From: Zea mays
Taxonomy: Eukaryota; Streptophyta; Magnoliopsida; Poales; Poaceae
DNA: 64,000 bases
Assembly: GCF_902167145.1 (NCBI RefSeq)
Contig: NC_050102.1
Location: forward strand, 3,968,001 to 4,032,000
Direction: 5' to 3'
The translations under genes were made by a program, and so were the position numbers. Position 1 is the stretch's first letter. Every line of letters starts with the position of its first letter. Shown piece after piece: positions 37,249 through 47,191 of this stretch. The notes beneath the pieces are model-generated. The model did no database searches. It had not been told where the DNA came from and worked only from the letters and a program-made list of their open reading frames with translations.

Positions 37249-37323
37249 ATAGGGGGGATTTTCATTTTTCAAGGGAAATTAGTTCATTTTTTCTTGGGAA
37301 AATGGAGTTGTCAAACTAGCTCT
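37249..37323. mobile_element. Partial copy of the 6992-7108 MITE
   Basis: Reverse complement begins GAGCTAGTTTGACAACTCC and continues CATTTTCCCAAG...AATGAACTAATTT as in the copy at 6992. The other end is missing. Confidence 0.6.
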
Positions 37324-37389
37324 AAGGAAACAGCCATTGAAATAATTTTTTTATAAGGATGCTCGAGCTAAAAAAAGAACCTTAAAACC

Positions 37390-37928
37390 AAAATCCTAAT
37401 CCTCATAGCTCGGTTCGCCGGCTTCTTCGATCTCTCGCCGCCGTGCGCGCTCTGCTCCCGCCTCGGCATCGGCAGCCTCTTCGGGACCCACCTGCACCAC
37501 AGAGGCGTCAGCGGAGGTGGGGCGCCGAGCGCCAGCGCCGCTTGCTGTGTGATGCGCACGCCAAAGACCTGTCGCGCCTTGGCTACTGTAGCACGTACCG
37601 CTAGCTCGTGGACGCCGGAGACATGTGCGAGGACTGCGTCGCGGCGGCGGCGCCCGAGAAGGTGTTGCTGTCGTCGATGGGCTGGTGTGATCTGGATGAG
37701 CGGGACCTCGCCTGTGCCTGCTGCAGCGTCGCGCTCGAGAGCGGTTTCTACTGGTCGTCGCACGCGCGGCATGGCTCAGACTGTGGCCACAAGCAAGAGG
37801 AGAAGGCACCGAGGTCAAATGGAAGACGCTGGAGTGAGATGAGGTGGATGAAGCGAGGAGAGGAGAGGCATCTAGAAGCATGTGTGGACGGAACTCTCGA
37901 GAGGCAGAGGGACTGTGGGAGTATGTAG
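37390..37928 (+). pseudogene. First-exon fragment of a GTD-binding (DUF593; FLOURY1/myosin-binding-like) gene
   Basis: The plus strand reads FAGFFDLSPPCALCSRL at about 37412-37462, the conserved N-terminal P-C-x-L-C-S-R-L motif. After a frame change it reads LCDAHAKDLSRLGYCSTYR, a TAG at about 37601, then LVDAGDMCEDCVAAAAPEK and DERDLACACCSVALES, ending at a stop at 37926. These are the cysteine-rich segments near the N-terminus of plant GTD-binding-domain proteins. Known members link myosin XI to membranes or organise zein bodies at the ER. The transmembrane N-terminus and the coiled-coil GTD-binding domain are missing. It is broken, lies in transposon-like DNA and has much higher GC than its flanks, so I infer a captured fragment. 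Confidence 0.65.
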
Positions 37929-37950
37929 AGTTTTATCTTTTTTACCCGCT

Positions 37951-39333
37951 ACCGGACGCAAGCCCTTGATTGATGATCGAGGGGCTGAAAATAATTCAAT
38001 TGACATGGAAGGCTAGGAATGCACGTTTCTTACCGGCTTTCATATATAGTAAGTATAGTATATATGCAGGTGAGGAGGCACGTACAGGGAGCACCGCAGC
38101 AGGTATATGGCTCGGTTGCCGTCCAATAACACATGGTGAAGCTACACAGTTCATGCGGGTTGCAAATGATGATGGGCACATATGGACGTGGAAGTGATTA
38201 AAACTTAAAACAGGAGTACGAAAGTAGGTATTTTTATTTTAATTTAATCTAGAAATATGGCAGTATAGTTGTGATGATCGATGTGTGTCTGTTGTATGAA
38301 ATATTACTGCTCACAAATTTAGCAAAGAAATATATGAAAAATGCATTGATCACATAATCACGCTAAATTTAAGAAATTTAGAGATAAACTTATACATTGT
38401 GGAGGATCCATGCTCAAGGTATTGGTACATCCATTCACACGAATCAACATCATATGTTGCTCAAAGTAGTAGAACACAGTCATCGTAGGCACATGTTCGC
38501 AGTAGCGTTCCAAGTAGCCACAACACACAACGACGCTCCTTAGAAGCCTGATCGTCCGTACACACGAGCAAGTGTCGAACTTGCTATATTTATAATGAAC
38601 TAGAATGTCCAAAAATGTCTATGTTTATTTTTGTTTTTGTGATACTTGTCATAGGACTAGATGAATTATATGAAGAGTGATCATAACTACATAGACACTT
38701 ATCTAATCTATTAGATGACAAAGTTCTTAATGAAAGGACCTTATCCATTTCGATGTCTTCGCCAACTAGATTATAAAATGTGCAAAGCTCCAAGATCTTG
38801 GATAAACAATTCAACCATTTGATACACATATTCACTTCATCACCAAGTTGAGTGCACCCCATCCCATGGCTAGAACCCTACAATAGAGCAATATTTTGTA
38901 CCTATTTAGCGAAACAGACCACTCTGTACACCTCATAAAGAACAACCACATTGACCTCTAACCTTCGAATCACTTAGGGTTCACTAAGCTATATTTAGAA
39001 ATCACGTCTAGACCCTCCACCTAAATTTATCAAGTCGAGTAGAGGTTTGGGGACTGCACCCATTCGGTGCACCTGCCATGTACCTAGGGACTCAAAGAAC
39101 ACAAAACAAATTACTCCACTCACCTCCACCTATTCTTTGAATTGCATGGAGGCTTGGGGCTACACATAGCAAGTGCACCGTCTGTCCACTTAGATGGACC
39201 AAGAACATGTACATCAGACACTCGACTTCACAAACTAAAGCCTTTAGTAACTCTAGTAGAACTAGTCTAGAGTAAGAGAAGGCAAAATACACAGTCAAGA
39301 TGGATTTGGACTGTGTCGAGTCAACTTCCAATC
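37951..39333. other. Unassigned repeat-like DNA
   Basis: No intact gene. Positions 38590-38862 have a 90-codon minus-strand frame (ILELCTFYNLVGEDIEMDK) of retroelement character that I cannot place. Positions 39000-39333 continue, after the solo LTR, at 42704-42824 and again from 44666, so they form one older sequence split by two insertions. Confidence 0.35.
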
Positions 39334-42300
39334 TGTAACACCCACTTTGTGATTGCTAGAAATAATACCAATAGAGAAAACATTTTCTCTTTATGCGAGT
39401 TTGATCATCATGCATCATCATATGTGAACACCATGTCCAAGAACAATTAATAAAAAGATATGCTACTAAATCCTTGCATCATGCTGAATATTTTATTTGT
39501 GGTGTGCATTTTGTAACAAGAAAATATTAAAGACCAAAAAGGGAAAATTAAATCCTAAAAGAAATTCTTGAATCTAGAAAAGAGAAGGAATATGGAAACA
39601 TGAATAATATATTTGAATAAATATTCTCAAACCTAATACTTTTAATTGCACCAATATGAATGAACCAGTCACAGGTTTGAATTTGAATTGGTATTTTAAA
39701 TTGAATTTGTGAAATAATGGAGAAAGAAGAAAATAAAAGAAAAAGAAAAAGGAATACTATACCTGGATGGGCCAACAACCTGAATTCGGCCCACCTAACA
39801 AATCTAACCCGCGCGGCCCATCTGGCCGGACTCCCGCACGCGCGCGCCCTTGCGCTCACTGGCAGGTGGGCCATGGTTGGCGGCGCTCACCGTTGGGTGG
39901 ACCGAGTCGCTGACCGGCTGGGCCTCCTTGTCAGCGTTCTCTTCCCGAACGCAACGGAGTCGCGCGAGATTGCCGCCGCGCGGCGCGGAGCGTGGCGAAG
40001 ACCCTTCCCTCCTCCCAGGTCGGAACTTCGGAAGTTAAATAGGAGCTCCCGTGACCCGTTCTCCCCTCATCTGCCGTCATCGCACGAGCGCCTTCCCCAG
40101 AAACCCCCGCCGCCATTGTTCAGACCGCGGAAGTGAGTGCCGCCTCCGTCGGTATTGGCATACGCCATCGCCAGTGGTTCGCGAGGTAGACCGGTGGACT
40201 TCGGTGGGGCATCCAGGAACCGTGTGGAGATCTCTGGGACACAGGGAGCAACCAGACAGCGGGGAATTCCTCGCCGGAAGCACTTCTCCGCCGCGGGCCG
40301 CACTGCTCCAGAGGTGGATTATGTCAAGACGCCATTGAAGGTAATAAGCCTCGTGATCGGTGCTCTCTACTTATCATAGTGTAGCGCATAGTTGTATTGC
40401 TCCGGGTGCCAGCCGTGCGTGGTGAATTTCTCACCAATCGCGCAGCCTGGCCATGGGTCCGCACAACTCCGTGGGGGGAGTTCATCACATTACAATCGTC
40501 GGTAGGAACTACATCATAACACTCGCCGTTCGACTAGCTTCGTGTAGCCTCGTTTAATTTGACAGGGGTGCTCGGGGATGGCCGATTGGGTCTCGGCCGT
40601 GTCCTCCACCGTGAAGCCATGGCGGCGACGCCGCTGCTTGGGTAGGAGGAGAAGAGACAGCGCGGGCCGTAGATCTTTTATCGGATGGCGAGGATTAGAG
40701 GAACGAGATGAAGAAGCCAGGACTGTAGGATGGTGAGCGGATGGGGTAGATTAAAACTTGCGTACCCCTTCGTATCGTGGAGTTCGGGCGGTTAGATTGT
40801 GATCGTGTGGCCCAGATCTGGGCGGGATTTCATAAAGCGCGGATCTAATCCTATGCGTCAATCTCTAATCGGACGATCCCAGGCGCTGCATACCCCTTCG
40901 CGGGCGCGGATTTACACTTTGGCCCCTCGGTTTCATTGAAATAAACCCGCCGTCCTACTGCATAGTGTTCTGAGTCTTAGGATCTTTTGCGCCTAGCCCC
41001 CTGCACTCTCTGGAAAATGACGCCCAGTCCAGAGCAGTGTAAAACCAGAGAAAAATAATTTATAAATGGATTTTTAATAGGAAAATAATTACTAAAACTT
41101 TATAAATTCATAGAAAATTCATACTAACTCCAAATTAATCCATTCCAGTTCCTAAAATTTTGTAATTTTATTCTCTATCGCCTAGAGCCTCTGTTTTATC
41201 ATGACAACAGTAGGAAAATTAATCTCACACTTAATTCTATTTAAAGCACATAAAACCTTTGAAAATCCATAACTTAAATTCTATAACTCCAAAAATTATA
41301 ATTCCTGTTCCTAGGATTCTATTTTAATGTGTAGAATATCTCTGTGTATTTTGTTTATATGTTTGGTGTAATGTTAATTTTCCCCGTATCCTGTGCTTGT
41401 TTGTATTGTGGCGAGTAGAAGAGCCCGTTGCTGAGGATCCTGGTGAACAGCAGGTTGAAGTAGCTGAGCAGGAGCTCATTGAAGGCAAGTTGTGCCCTTG
41501 ATTCACTTTTGTTACCCAATAATGTTCTTTATAATCATCTACCATGCATAGGTTAATTTTGACGGGACCCGATAGGTCACCCTAGATTGTTTATCTCATT
41601 ACCTTGTTTACCCCTGAATCACTTTGGTAGTTTTGCTATTGCTTTACATGGTTTTGGGATAATCATTTATTATATCTATGTTCCAATTCTTTTGTTATTC
41701 TATTTATGTTCATGTCAAGATCATTAATGTTAATTGGAACATAGAGCTTAACTTGAGAAACACGTGCCACCACAAGGGTTTATGGACGCCCTTGGCTGAT
41801 TAATTAGGAAAGCTAGTGGAAGACTACCTTACCCGAAAGGGGCAAGGGCAGTAGGGGAGTTGCATGCAAGGAGGTTCTCGGGTTGATTTAGCTGCGATGG
41901 CGGTCGGACGGGGGATTCTTGCAAGTGCTCTTCCCATAAACTGTAGCGGGTTTTCGGAAGCTAGTGGAACTTTGTAAAGGCCTCGTAGTGGATCCCTAGC
42001 CATTCACCTCGGGAGTGTCTAAGGGCCTAGCTAACCCTGGCGACATGGGATACACGACTTGTGGGTAAAGGGTACAACCTCTGCAGAGTGTAAAACTGGT
42101 ATACTAGCCGAGCTCACGGTCATGAGCGGCTCAGGACTCTCTGATGATTAAATTATGGAACTTAAACTCAATTTGTCATTTGCATTTGCATGGGTTTATT
42201 ATTAATTTTGTTCTCTATTATTTTATTATGGTTTGGTATTTACTTACACTTAGTAACTGCTAATAAAAGTTTGACCAACATTAAAAGCAATGCTCAGCTT

Positions 42301-42698
42301 TAACCATTCTCTTTGATAAGCCTTACACTCCATGAGCTCCCACCTTTGGTGAGTTCATGTCACATTATTCCCCACAACTTGTTGAGCGATGATCATGTGT
42401 GAGCTCACCCTTGCTGTCTCACACCCCCCCCCACAGGAGAAGAGCAGGTGGTTCAGGAGGAGCCACAAGGCGAGGAGTATGATCTGATCTAGGTGGCGTT
42501 TCTCAGTTGACATTGGCGCCGACGATCCTTAGTTCGTTTTATCTTTATTATTTTATTTTGTAATAAGTCTTCCGCTATGTATTAAATACTCTGATGTTTT
42601 ATGACATTTATCTCTATACACTCTGTTATTATATATGTTGTCTTCTTGGCGCATGTATGAGATGCACCTGGCTTTGTTCCTTAAAGCCGGGTGTGACA
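39334..42698 (+). mobile_element. Solo LTR (3365 bp) related to the Tekay LTR
   Basis: TGTAACACCC...GTGTGACA, flanked by the exact 5-bp duplication CAATC (39329-39333 and 42699-42703). From about 41040 to the end it aligns closely with 9000-10645 and 17400-19047. The first 1.7 kb resembles the Tekay LTR only at the very start and in general layout. There is a TATA-like TTAAATAGG near 40034, and a splice-donor-like GAAGTGAGT near 40130. No internal domain is present, so unequal recombination removed the body of the element. Confidence 0.88.
41415..42492 (+). other. Exon-like acidic ORF spanning a GC-AG intron in the solo LTR
   Basis: Exon A (41415-41484) reads VEEPVAEDPGEQQVEVAEQE... and stops at G before GCAAGT (41485-41490). 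Exon B (42437-42489) follows ACCCCCCCCCCACAG and reads EEQVVQEEPQGEEYDLI, then TAG at 42490-42492. The phase matches across the 952-base gap. Both Tekay LTR copies keep the borders but have a TAG early in exon B. The segment is very acidic. Whether it is translated, and what lies upstream of exon A, cannot be seen. Confidence 0.35.
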
Positions 42699-42827
42699 CA
42701 ATCCGTTTGACCTAGCAACTTAGGGTTCTGATGGTTGACCCATAAATTGGTTAATAGTGGCTTTAACATACTATAGAGAACATCAAACTGTAACAACCCA
42801 TGAATCGGCTACTAATTGAGTCACTTA

Positions 42828-44662
42828 GGATATGTTTGGTTGTCTGGCCCAGCGCACGGCCAGGTCCATTTGAAACAAGCACGCTATGTTTGGTATCCTG
42901 ACCCAGCTTGAGGGCCTGACTGAGGCGAGCCGCATCTCACTTCGTGGCCAGGCCCAATTGAAACGCTGGTAACTTCCTTCGTGCATCAGCCTGGCTCGTG
43001 CTTGCCCACTGCGCTAGGGTTCACTCGTCTCTCGCCTCTCGAGTTCACTCGCAGCTGCCACCGCGGCTCTCGCCTCTCTCTAGAGTTCACTCGCCTCTCG
43101 CCTCTCCAGTCAGGCTGCGCGACGCAGGCCGGGTGGGCGCGGAGCCCCAGCAGCGCGTCGGCGTCGACCAGCGCCGTGTCATAGGCCACGTGGTGGGAGT
43201 GGGACTCCAGCGCCGGAGGAGATGACCCCTGCCACGGGAGAAAAGGACGTGGACGCCCCGTTCACCGAGGAGATGCGGGCGGCGGCCATGCGGCTGCACT
43301 CCAGGGACCAGGCCAGGGACGGCACGAAGGAGGCGCCCCTGGAGCCACCCGTCGCCAAGTGGCAGACCACTGTCGAGGGGTACCTCCGCTTCCTCGTCGA
43401 TAGCAAGCTCGTCTTCTAGACGCTCGAGGCCATCGTCGACCGCGCCGCCGTCCCCTGGTGTGAGTGCAGTGCGGTGCTACTCTTTTCCTCGGTGTCTTTT
43501 TGAGTTTTTCGTACAGTACAACGATGCTGCGTGCATGCTTGCTAATTCATTTGATACGTGTTTCCAGATGCCGAGTTCAGGGATACTGGTTTGGAGAGAT
43601 CGGAGCCGCTCGGCAGGGATCTGGAATGGTTCAGGCAGCAAGGTCACGTAGTTCTGGAACCATCTGGGCATTGCGTACGCTTCCTTTCTGGTAGAGCTAT
43701 CTGAGAAGAACCCCCCGGCGTTTGTTTGCCATTTCTACTACGTGTACTTCGCTCATGCTGCCGGAGGCCGAATCATCGTCAAAAAAGGTGATGAACTAAC
43801 TGATTATGAGTGTGTTATGTCTGAAAACCATATGAACGAAGAACTAATTTGTAAGATCATTTGTTTATGATCTATTTACAATGATCTATTTACCATGATC
43901 TGTTTACAACTAGCAGGAGGTGTTTACCATGATCTGTTTACAATCATATGAACTAATTACAACTAGCATGGTAACACAAGCTCCTGTTTAATTCAGATTA
44001 TTGTAATTCATAGTCATTTTTCTCTAATGGTAAGTTGCTATGGTTGTAAATCATATCCAAATGATTGTAATTAGTTTAATTTATGTTTCAAAATCATATT
44101 TTTAGTTCAAATCTGTTGTAATTCATCAGAAGGATCTGTTTACAATGTTCATGGTCATTTTTCTGTACTGGTAAGTTGCTCCTACTGTATCTGTATCCCT
44201 TATGGGGTATTACAAAGGATCTGTTGTAATTTTTCTGTACTGGTAAGTTGCTCCTACTGTATCTGTATGTGTAAGTTGCTCCTACTGTACAGAGACCCAG
44301 AGACCTGATGGGGTATTTTTCAAAATCTGTTGTAATCTATGGGTGTAAATCATATTTAGATGATTGTAATTAGTTCAATTTATAGGTCAAAATCATATTT
44401 TTAGTTCAAAACTGTTGTAATTTGTTTAATAACGTTTAAAATTTTGAAATTTGGCGAGAACTGTATCTAACACATCAAAATTGGCGGTAACCCAATTGGG
44501 CCAAGCTAAAAAAAATGAGAACCAAACAATGTGTTATATGGGCCAGGTTTATTTTGACCAGGCAACCAAACATTTTAGGTTGGCTCATTATATACGGGCT
44601 CCCTTGAGCCTGGTTCTCTCACTGAGCCAGGCTCAGGCTGGACCAGGCAACCAAACATATCC
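42828..44662. mobile_element. PIF/Harbinger-type TIR element carrying a captured gene fragment
   Basis: Inverted ends GGATATGTTTGGTTGTCTGG (42828) and CCAGGCAACCAAACATATCC (ending 44662) are flanked by TTA on both sides (42825-42827 and 44663-44665). A TTA duplication and a G-G...TTTGG terminal style are typical of PIF/Harbinger/Tourist elements. At 1835 bp it is too short for an autonomous copy and has no transposase. The left half is GC-rich and holds a heme oxygenase fragment. The right half (43800-44600) is AT-rich with repeated GTAAGTTGCTCCTACTGTA and AATCATATTTTTAGTTCAAA motifs. Confidence 0.85.
43222..43787 (+). pseudogene. Heme oxygenase gene fragment (HO1/HY1-type), captured
   Basis: Exon 1 reads FTEEMRAAAMRLHSRDQARD, then PPVAKWQTTVEGYLRFLVDSK, with a TAG at 43417-43419 inside LVF-stop-TLEA. 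It ends at 43459. The intron (43460-43567) is GTGAGT...TTTCCAG, and exon 2 joins in phase as W-YAEFRDTGLERSEPLGRDL, then LEWFRQQGHV. A frame change near 43660 precedes YASFLVELSEKNPPAFVCHF and FAHAAGGRIIVKK, which carries the family's GH-x-FYN...FAH-x-x-GGR region. The fragment stops at a donor-like G-GTGATG at 43787. Plant heme oxygenase opens heme to biliverdin in plastids for phytochrome chromophore. The plastid transit peptide and the C-terminal third are missing, and one stop plus one frameshift make it non-functional. The retained intron points to DNA-level capture. Confidence 0.8.
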
Positions 44663-44665
44663 TTA

Positions 44666-44890
44666 GGTGCTGCTCGTCTCCACACCTCCTCTGGCCTTGT
44701 TGAGCACTAAAAAGTGCCATGTTTGACATTTTATTGGGACCTCATCTATCCTCACCGCAAGGAGAAAAGCCTACATGGGAGGGGATGGATCGGCCTTGTA
44801 GAAGGGATATCTCATACAGTACAAGGTGCCTTGACTACTGAAGACAAGTTATCAACTAGATATGCTTAGAAGCCAAGTAACTTGGCAAGA
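44666..44890. other. LTR-like flank, no gene
   Basis: Continues the older sequence from 42824. Contains LTR-like text (GACCTCATCTATCC, ACAAGTTATCAACTAGATATG) but no boundaries I can fix. Confidence 0.3.
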
Positions 44891-45775
44891 TCCCCTTGGA
44901 TATGACTAGATTTCCTTATAACCAACTAGGAAACTTTGTCTTAAGGTCGATTAGGATTTAGGACTCCATGGGCAACCTATTCTATGGGCTATATGAGGAG
45001 GGATATATAGGGGACCCCTAACTGACATATTCCACACAACTCATCATAGAAACTTTCTGCACTATAACTAGAATCCAACGACCCTGTAACTCGAGTGCAT
45101 ATCACAAAGAGAAGCTTTCTGCACTGGACGTAGTGTACTTTGTACTTGAAACTTATATAAATTTGTGCCTTTTATACTCCATCGTTCGAAAATATAGTAC
45201 TTTTTTGTCTCTTTTTTCGTCCACTCATTCGAATGATAATAAATATAGACATACATAACAACTATATTTATAGGTTAATTAATAAATATATATTTAGTCT
45301 AAAACAAAATATATTTTACCCATTTTATTCCTTATGCATGAAACGTTGATCTACTTGTCAGATGGAAAAATACTACGACGTTGTTGTACCAGACCGCACC
45401 TAAATCAAACTGTTTTCAGAGATGGCCATTCTATTATTGTAGATTTGTGATACGATGTACTTTTTTATCCATAAAATACCATACCATTATGATATGGATA
45501 TCTTGATGAGAGGGACTCATTATCTCTCTCTCTATATATATAAACACCTATATATCAAACAGGCATAAAGAAAAAACAGATGATTTTTTTTCTGAAGTAG
45601 AGTGACAGAAGCAGAAGTGTGAGTCTTTTTGTTTCAATTTTATAATGTGTAAAGAAAATGACGCCAATGAAATATGTGTCTGGGCTGACGTGTTGTTTGG
45701 TGAAAGCCAATTTTGTTGTATATAGGGGGGCCAGAGCCCAGTTGTATTTGTTGCCGGGACTGGCGCAAAAAAAAA
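44891..45775. repeat. Tandem segmental duplication, copy 1 (885 bp)
   Basis: Begins TCCCCTTGGATATGACTAG and ends with an A run after GGGACTGGCGC. The whole unit recurs at 45776-46648. It contains a MITE-like start near 45176 (TACTCCATCGTTCGAAAATA) and a CTCTCTCTCTATATATATA microsatellite near 45522. No gene. Confidence 0.85.
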
Positions 45776-46648
45776 TCCCCTTGGATATGACTAGATTTCC
45801 TTATAACGAACTAGGAACTTCATGTTAAGGTCGATTAGGATTTAGGACTCCATCGGCAATCTATTCTACGGGCTATATGAGGAGGGATAGGGGTCCCCTA
45901 AGTGACATTCCACACAACTCATCATAGAACTAGAATCCAACGGCCTGTAACCCAAGTGCATAGCATAAAGAGAAGCTTTCTGCACTGGATGTAGTGTACT
46001 TTATACTTGAAACTTGTATAAATTTGTGTCTTTTATACTCCCTCAGTTTGAAATATAGTTCTTTCTAGCCTCTTTTTTTCCGTCCACACTCATTTGAATG
46101 ATAATAAATATAGATATACATACAAACTATATTCATAGGTTAATTAATAAATGTATATTTAGTCTAAAATGAAATATATTTTACCCATCGTATTCCTTAT
46201 GCATGAAATGTTGATCTACTTGTCTGATGGAAAAATACTACGACGTTGTTGTACCAGACCGCACCTAAATCAAACTGTTTTCAGAGATGGCCATTCTATT
46301 ATTGTAGATTTGTGATACGTACGATGTACTTTTTTATCCATAAAATACCGTACCATTATGATATGGATATCTTGATGAGAGGGACTCATTATCTCTCTCT
46401 ATATATATAAACACCTATATATCAAACAGGCATCAAGAAAAATAGATGATTTTTTTTTCTGAAGTAGAGTGACAGAAGCAGCTGAAGTGTGAGTCTTTTT
46501 GTTTCAATTTTATAATGTGTAAAGAAAATGACGCCAATGAAATATGTGTCTGGGCTGACGTGTTGTTTGGTGAAAGCCAATTTTGTTGTATATAGGGGGG
46601 CCAGAGCCCAGTTGTATTTGTTGCCCGGACTGGCGCCAAAAAAAAAAA
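45776..46648. repeat. Tandem segmental duplication, copy 2 (873 bp)
   Basis: Same order of motifs as copy 1, with small indels and substitutions throughout. The MITE-like start here reads TACTCCCTCAGTTTGAAATA (about 46036), closer to the Stowaway-type CTCCCTCNGTT end. The right edge is an A run at about 46638-46648. Confidence 0.85.
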
Positions 46649-46659
46649 TCCGGATAGTA

Positions 46660-46790
46660 CTATTCCGCTAACTGTGTCACACTTTATCTAAAATTAGTCA
46701 TCCAAATTAAAGAACTAACCTTAGATACAAAAAATTAAACAAAGTATGACAAGTTAGGTAGCAAACTAAACTAAAGAGGATAACACAACA
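46660..46790. mobile_element. Degenerate MITE-like segment
   Basis: CTAACTGTGTCACACTTTATCTAAAATTAG ... GTATGACAAGTTAGGTAGC resembles, in altered form, the MITE at 52821-52994. It lies about 340 bases upstream of the TATA box of the small cysteine-rich gene. Inverted ends are poor. Confidence 0.3.
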
Positions 46791-47044
46791 GTTAACCGTC
46801 GACGTGCGCGGCCTGAATTTACTACTACAGATAACACGACAGTTAACGAGCGGGTATGGGTTGTTTTCCTTGAGCACTGTTGTTCTCTAGAATCTCTGAA
46901 TCTCTCTCTGTCTTGATGACACCGAGCGGAAATAGCAGTTGGAAGAGGTGATTGGGCTTCAGCGCGCGATCCAACCCAAGTGGGTTCCACAACGTGAACC
47001 TCATGCAGCTTAAAATACAGCCAGTTGTGATCCATCTGCCACAG

Positions 47045-47110
47045 CTGTTTCTACCTCAGATGTGCTACACAGTGTATTACCTGTTTCTACCTCGCAGATG
47101 TGCTACACAG
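47045..47110 (+). promoter_or_regulatory. Two-copy 36-bp direct repeat in the promoter
   Basis: CTGTTTCTACCTC(GC)AGATGTGCTACACAG starts at 47045 and 47081. It ends 16 bases before the TATA box of the cysteine-rich gene, so it may duplicate a binding site; this is inference. Confidence 0.4.
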
Positions 47111-47125
47111 TTGCTTATGACTGCC

Positions 47126-47132
47126 TATAAAA
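47126..47132 (+). promoter_or_regulatory. TATA box of the cyclotide-like gene
   Basis: TATAAAA, 66 bases before the chosen start codon, giving an expected transcription start near 47157 and a leader of about 35 bases. ATG codons upstream of this point would not be in the mRNA. Confidence 0.6.
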
Positions 47133-47191
47133 TGGCCGGGATCGGTGAGGCTGCTGGAACCAAGGAGAGAGAGCATATATATCCACCGATC

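Larger units (their letters stand above)
33441..37950 (-). mobile_element. Possible Helitron (3' end at 33441, minus orientation), 5' end not found
   Basis: Read on the minus strand, the block ends with a GC-rich hairpin (GTGCGCG, loop CTGG, CGCGTGCC at about 33471-33451), then AATTCA, then CTAG, and the next base is T. A hairpin shortly before CTRR and insertion at an A/T junction are Helitron 3' traits. The block is AT-rich, has its own repeat family and carries at least one gene fragment on the opposite strand, which fits. I found no canonical TC 5' end, so the right limit is a guess. Alternatives are a MULE or a composite of older insertions. Confidence 0.35.

Noticed and set aside
39717..40379. 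Open frames up to 139 codons near the start of the solo LTR
   Set aside because: GC-rich LTR promoter/leader region with several overlapping frames and no protein similarity I recognise.
42986..43215. Minus-strand frame (AYDTALVDADALLGL) left of the heme oxygenase fragment
   Set aside because: It looks protein-like and may be a second captured fragment, but I could not match it to a family, and low-complexity CTCGCC repeats overlap it.
46952..47191. In-frame upstream extension of the cyclotide-like ORF (80 extra codons)
   Set aside because: It lies upstream of or across the TATA box and promoter repeat and has no protein character. The signal peptide begins properly at 47192.
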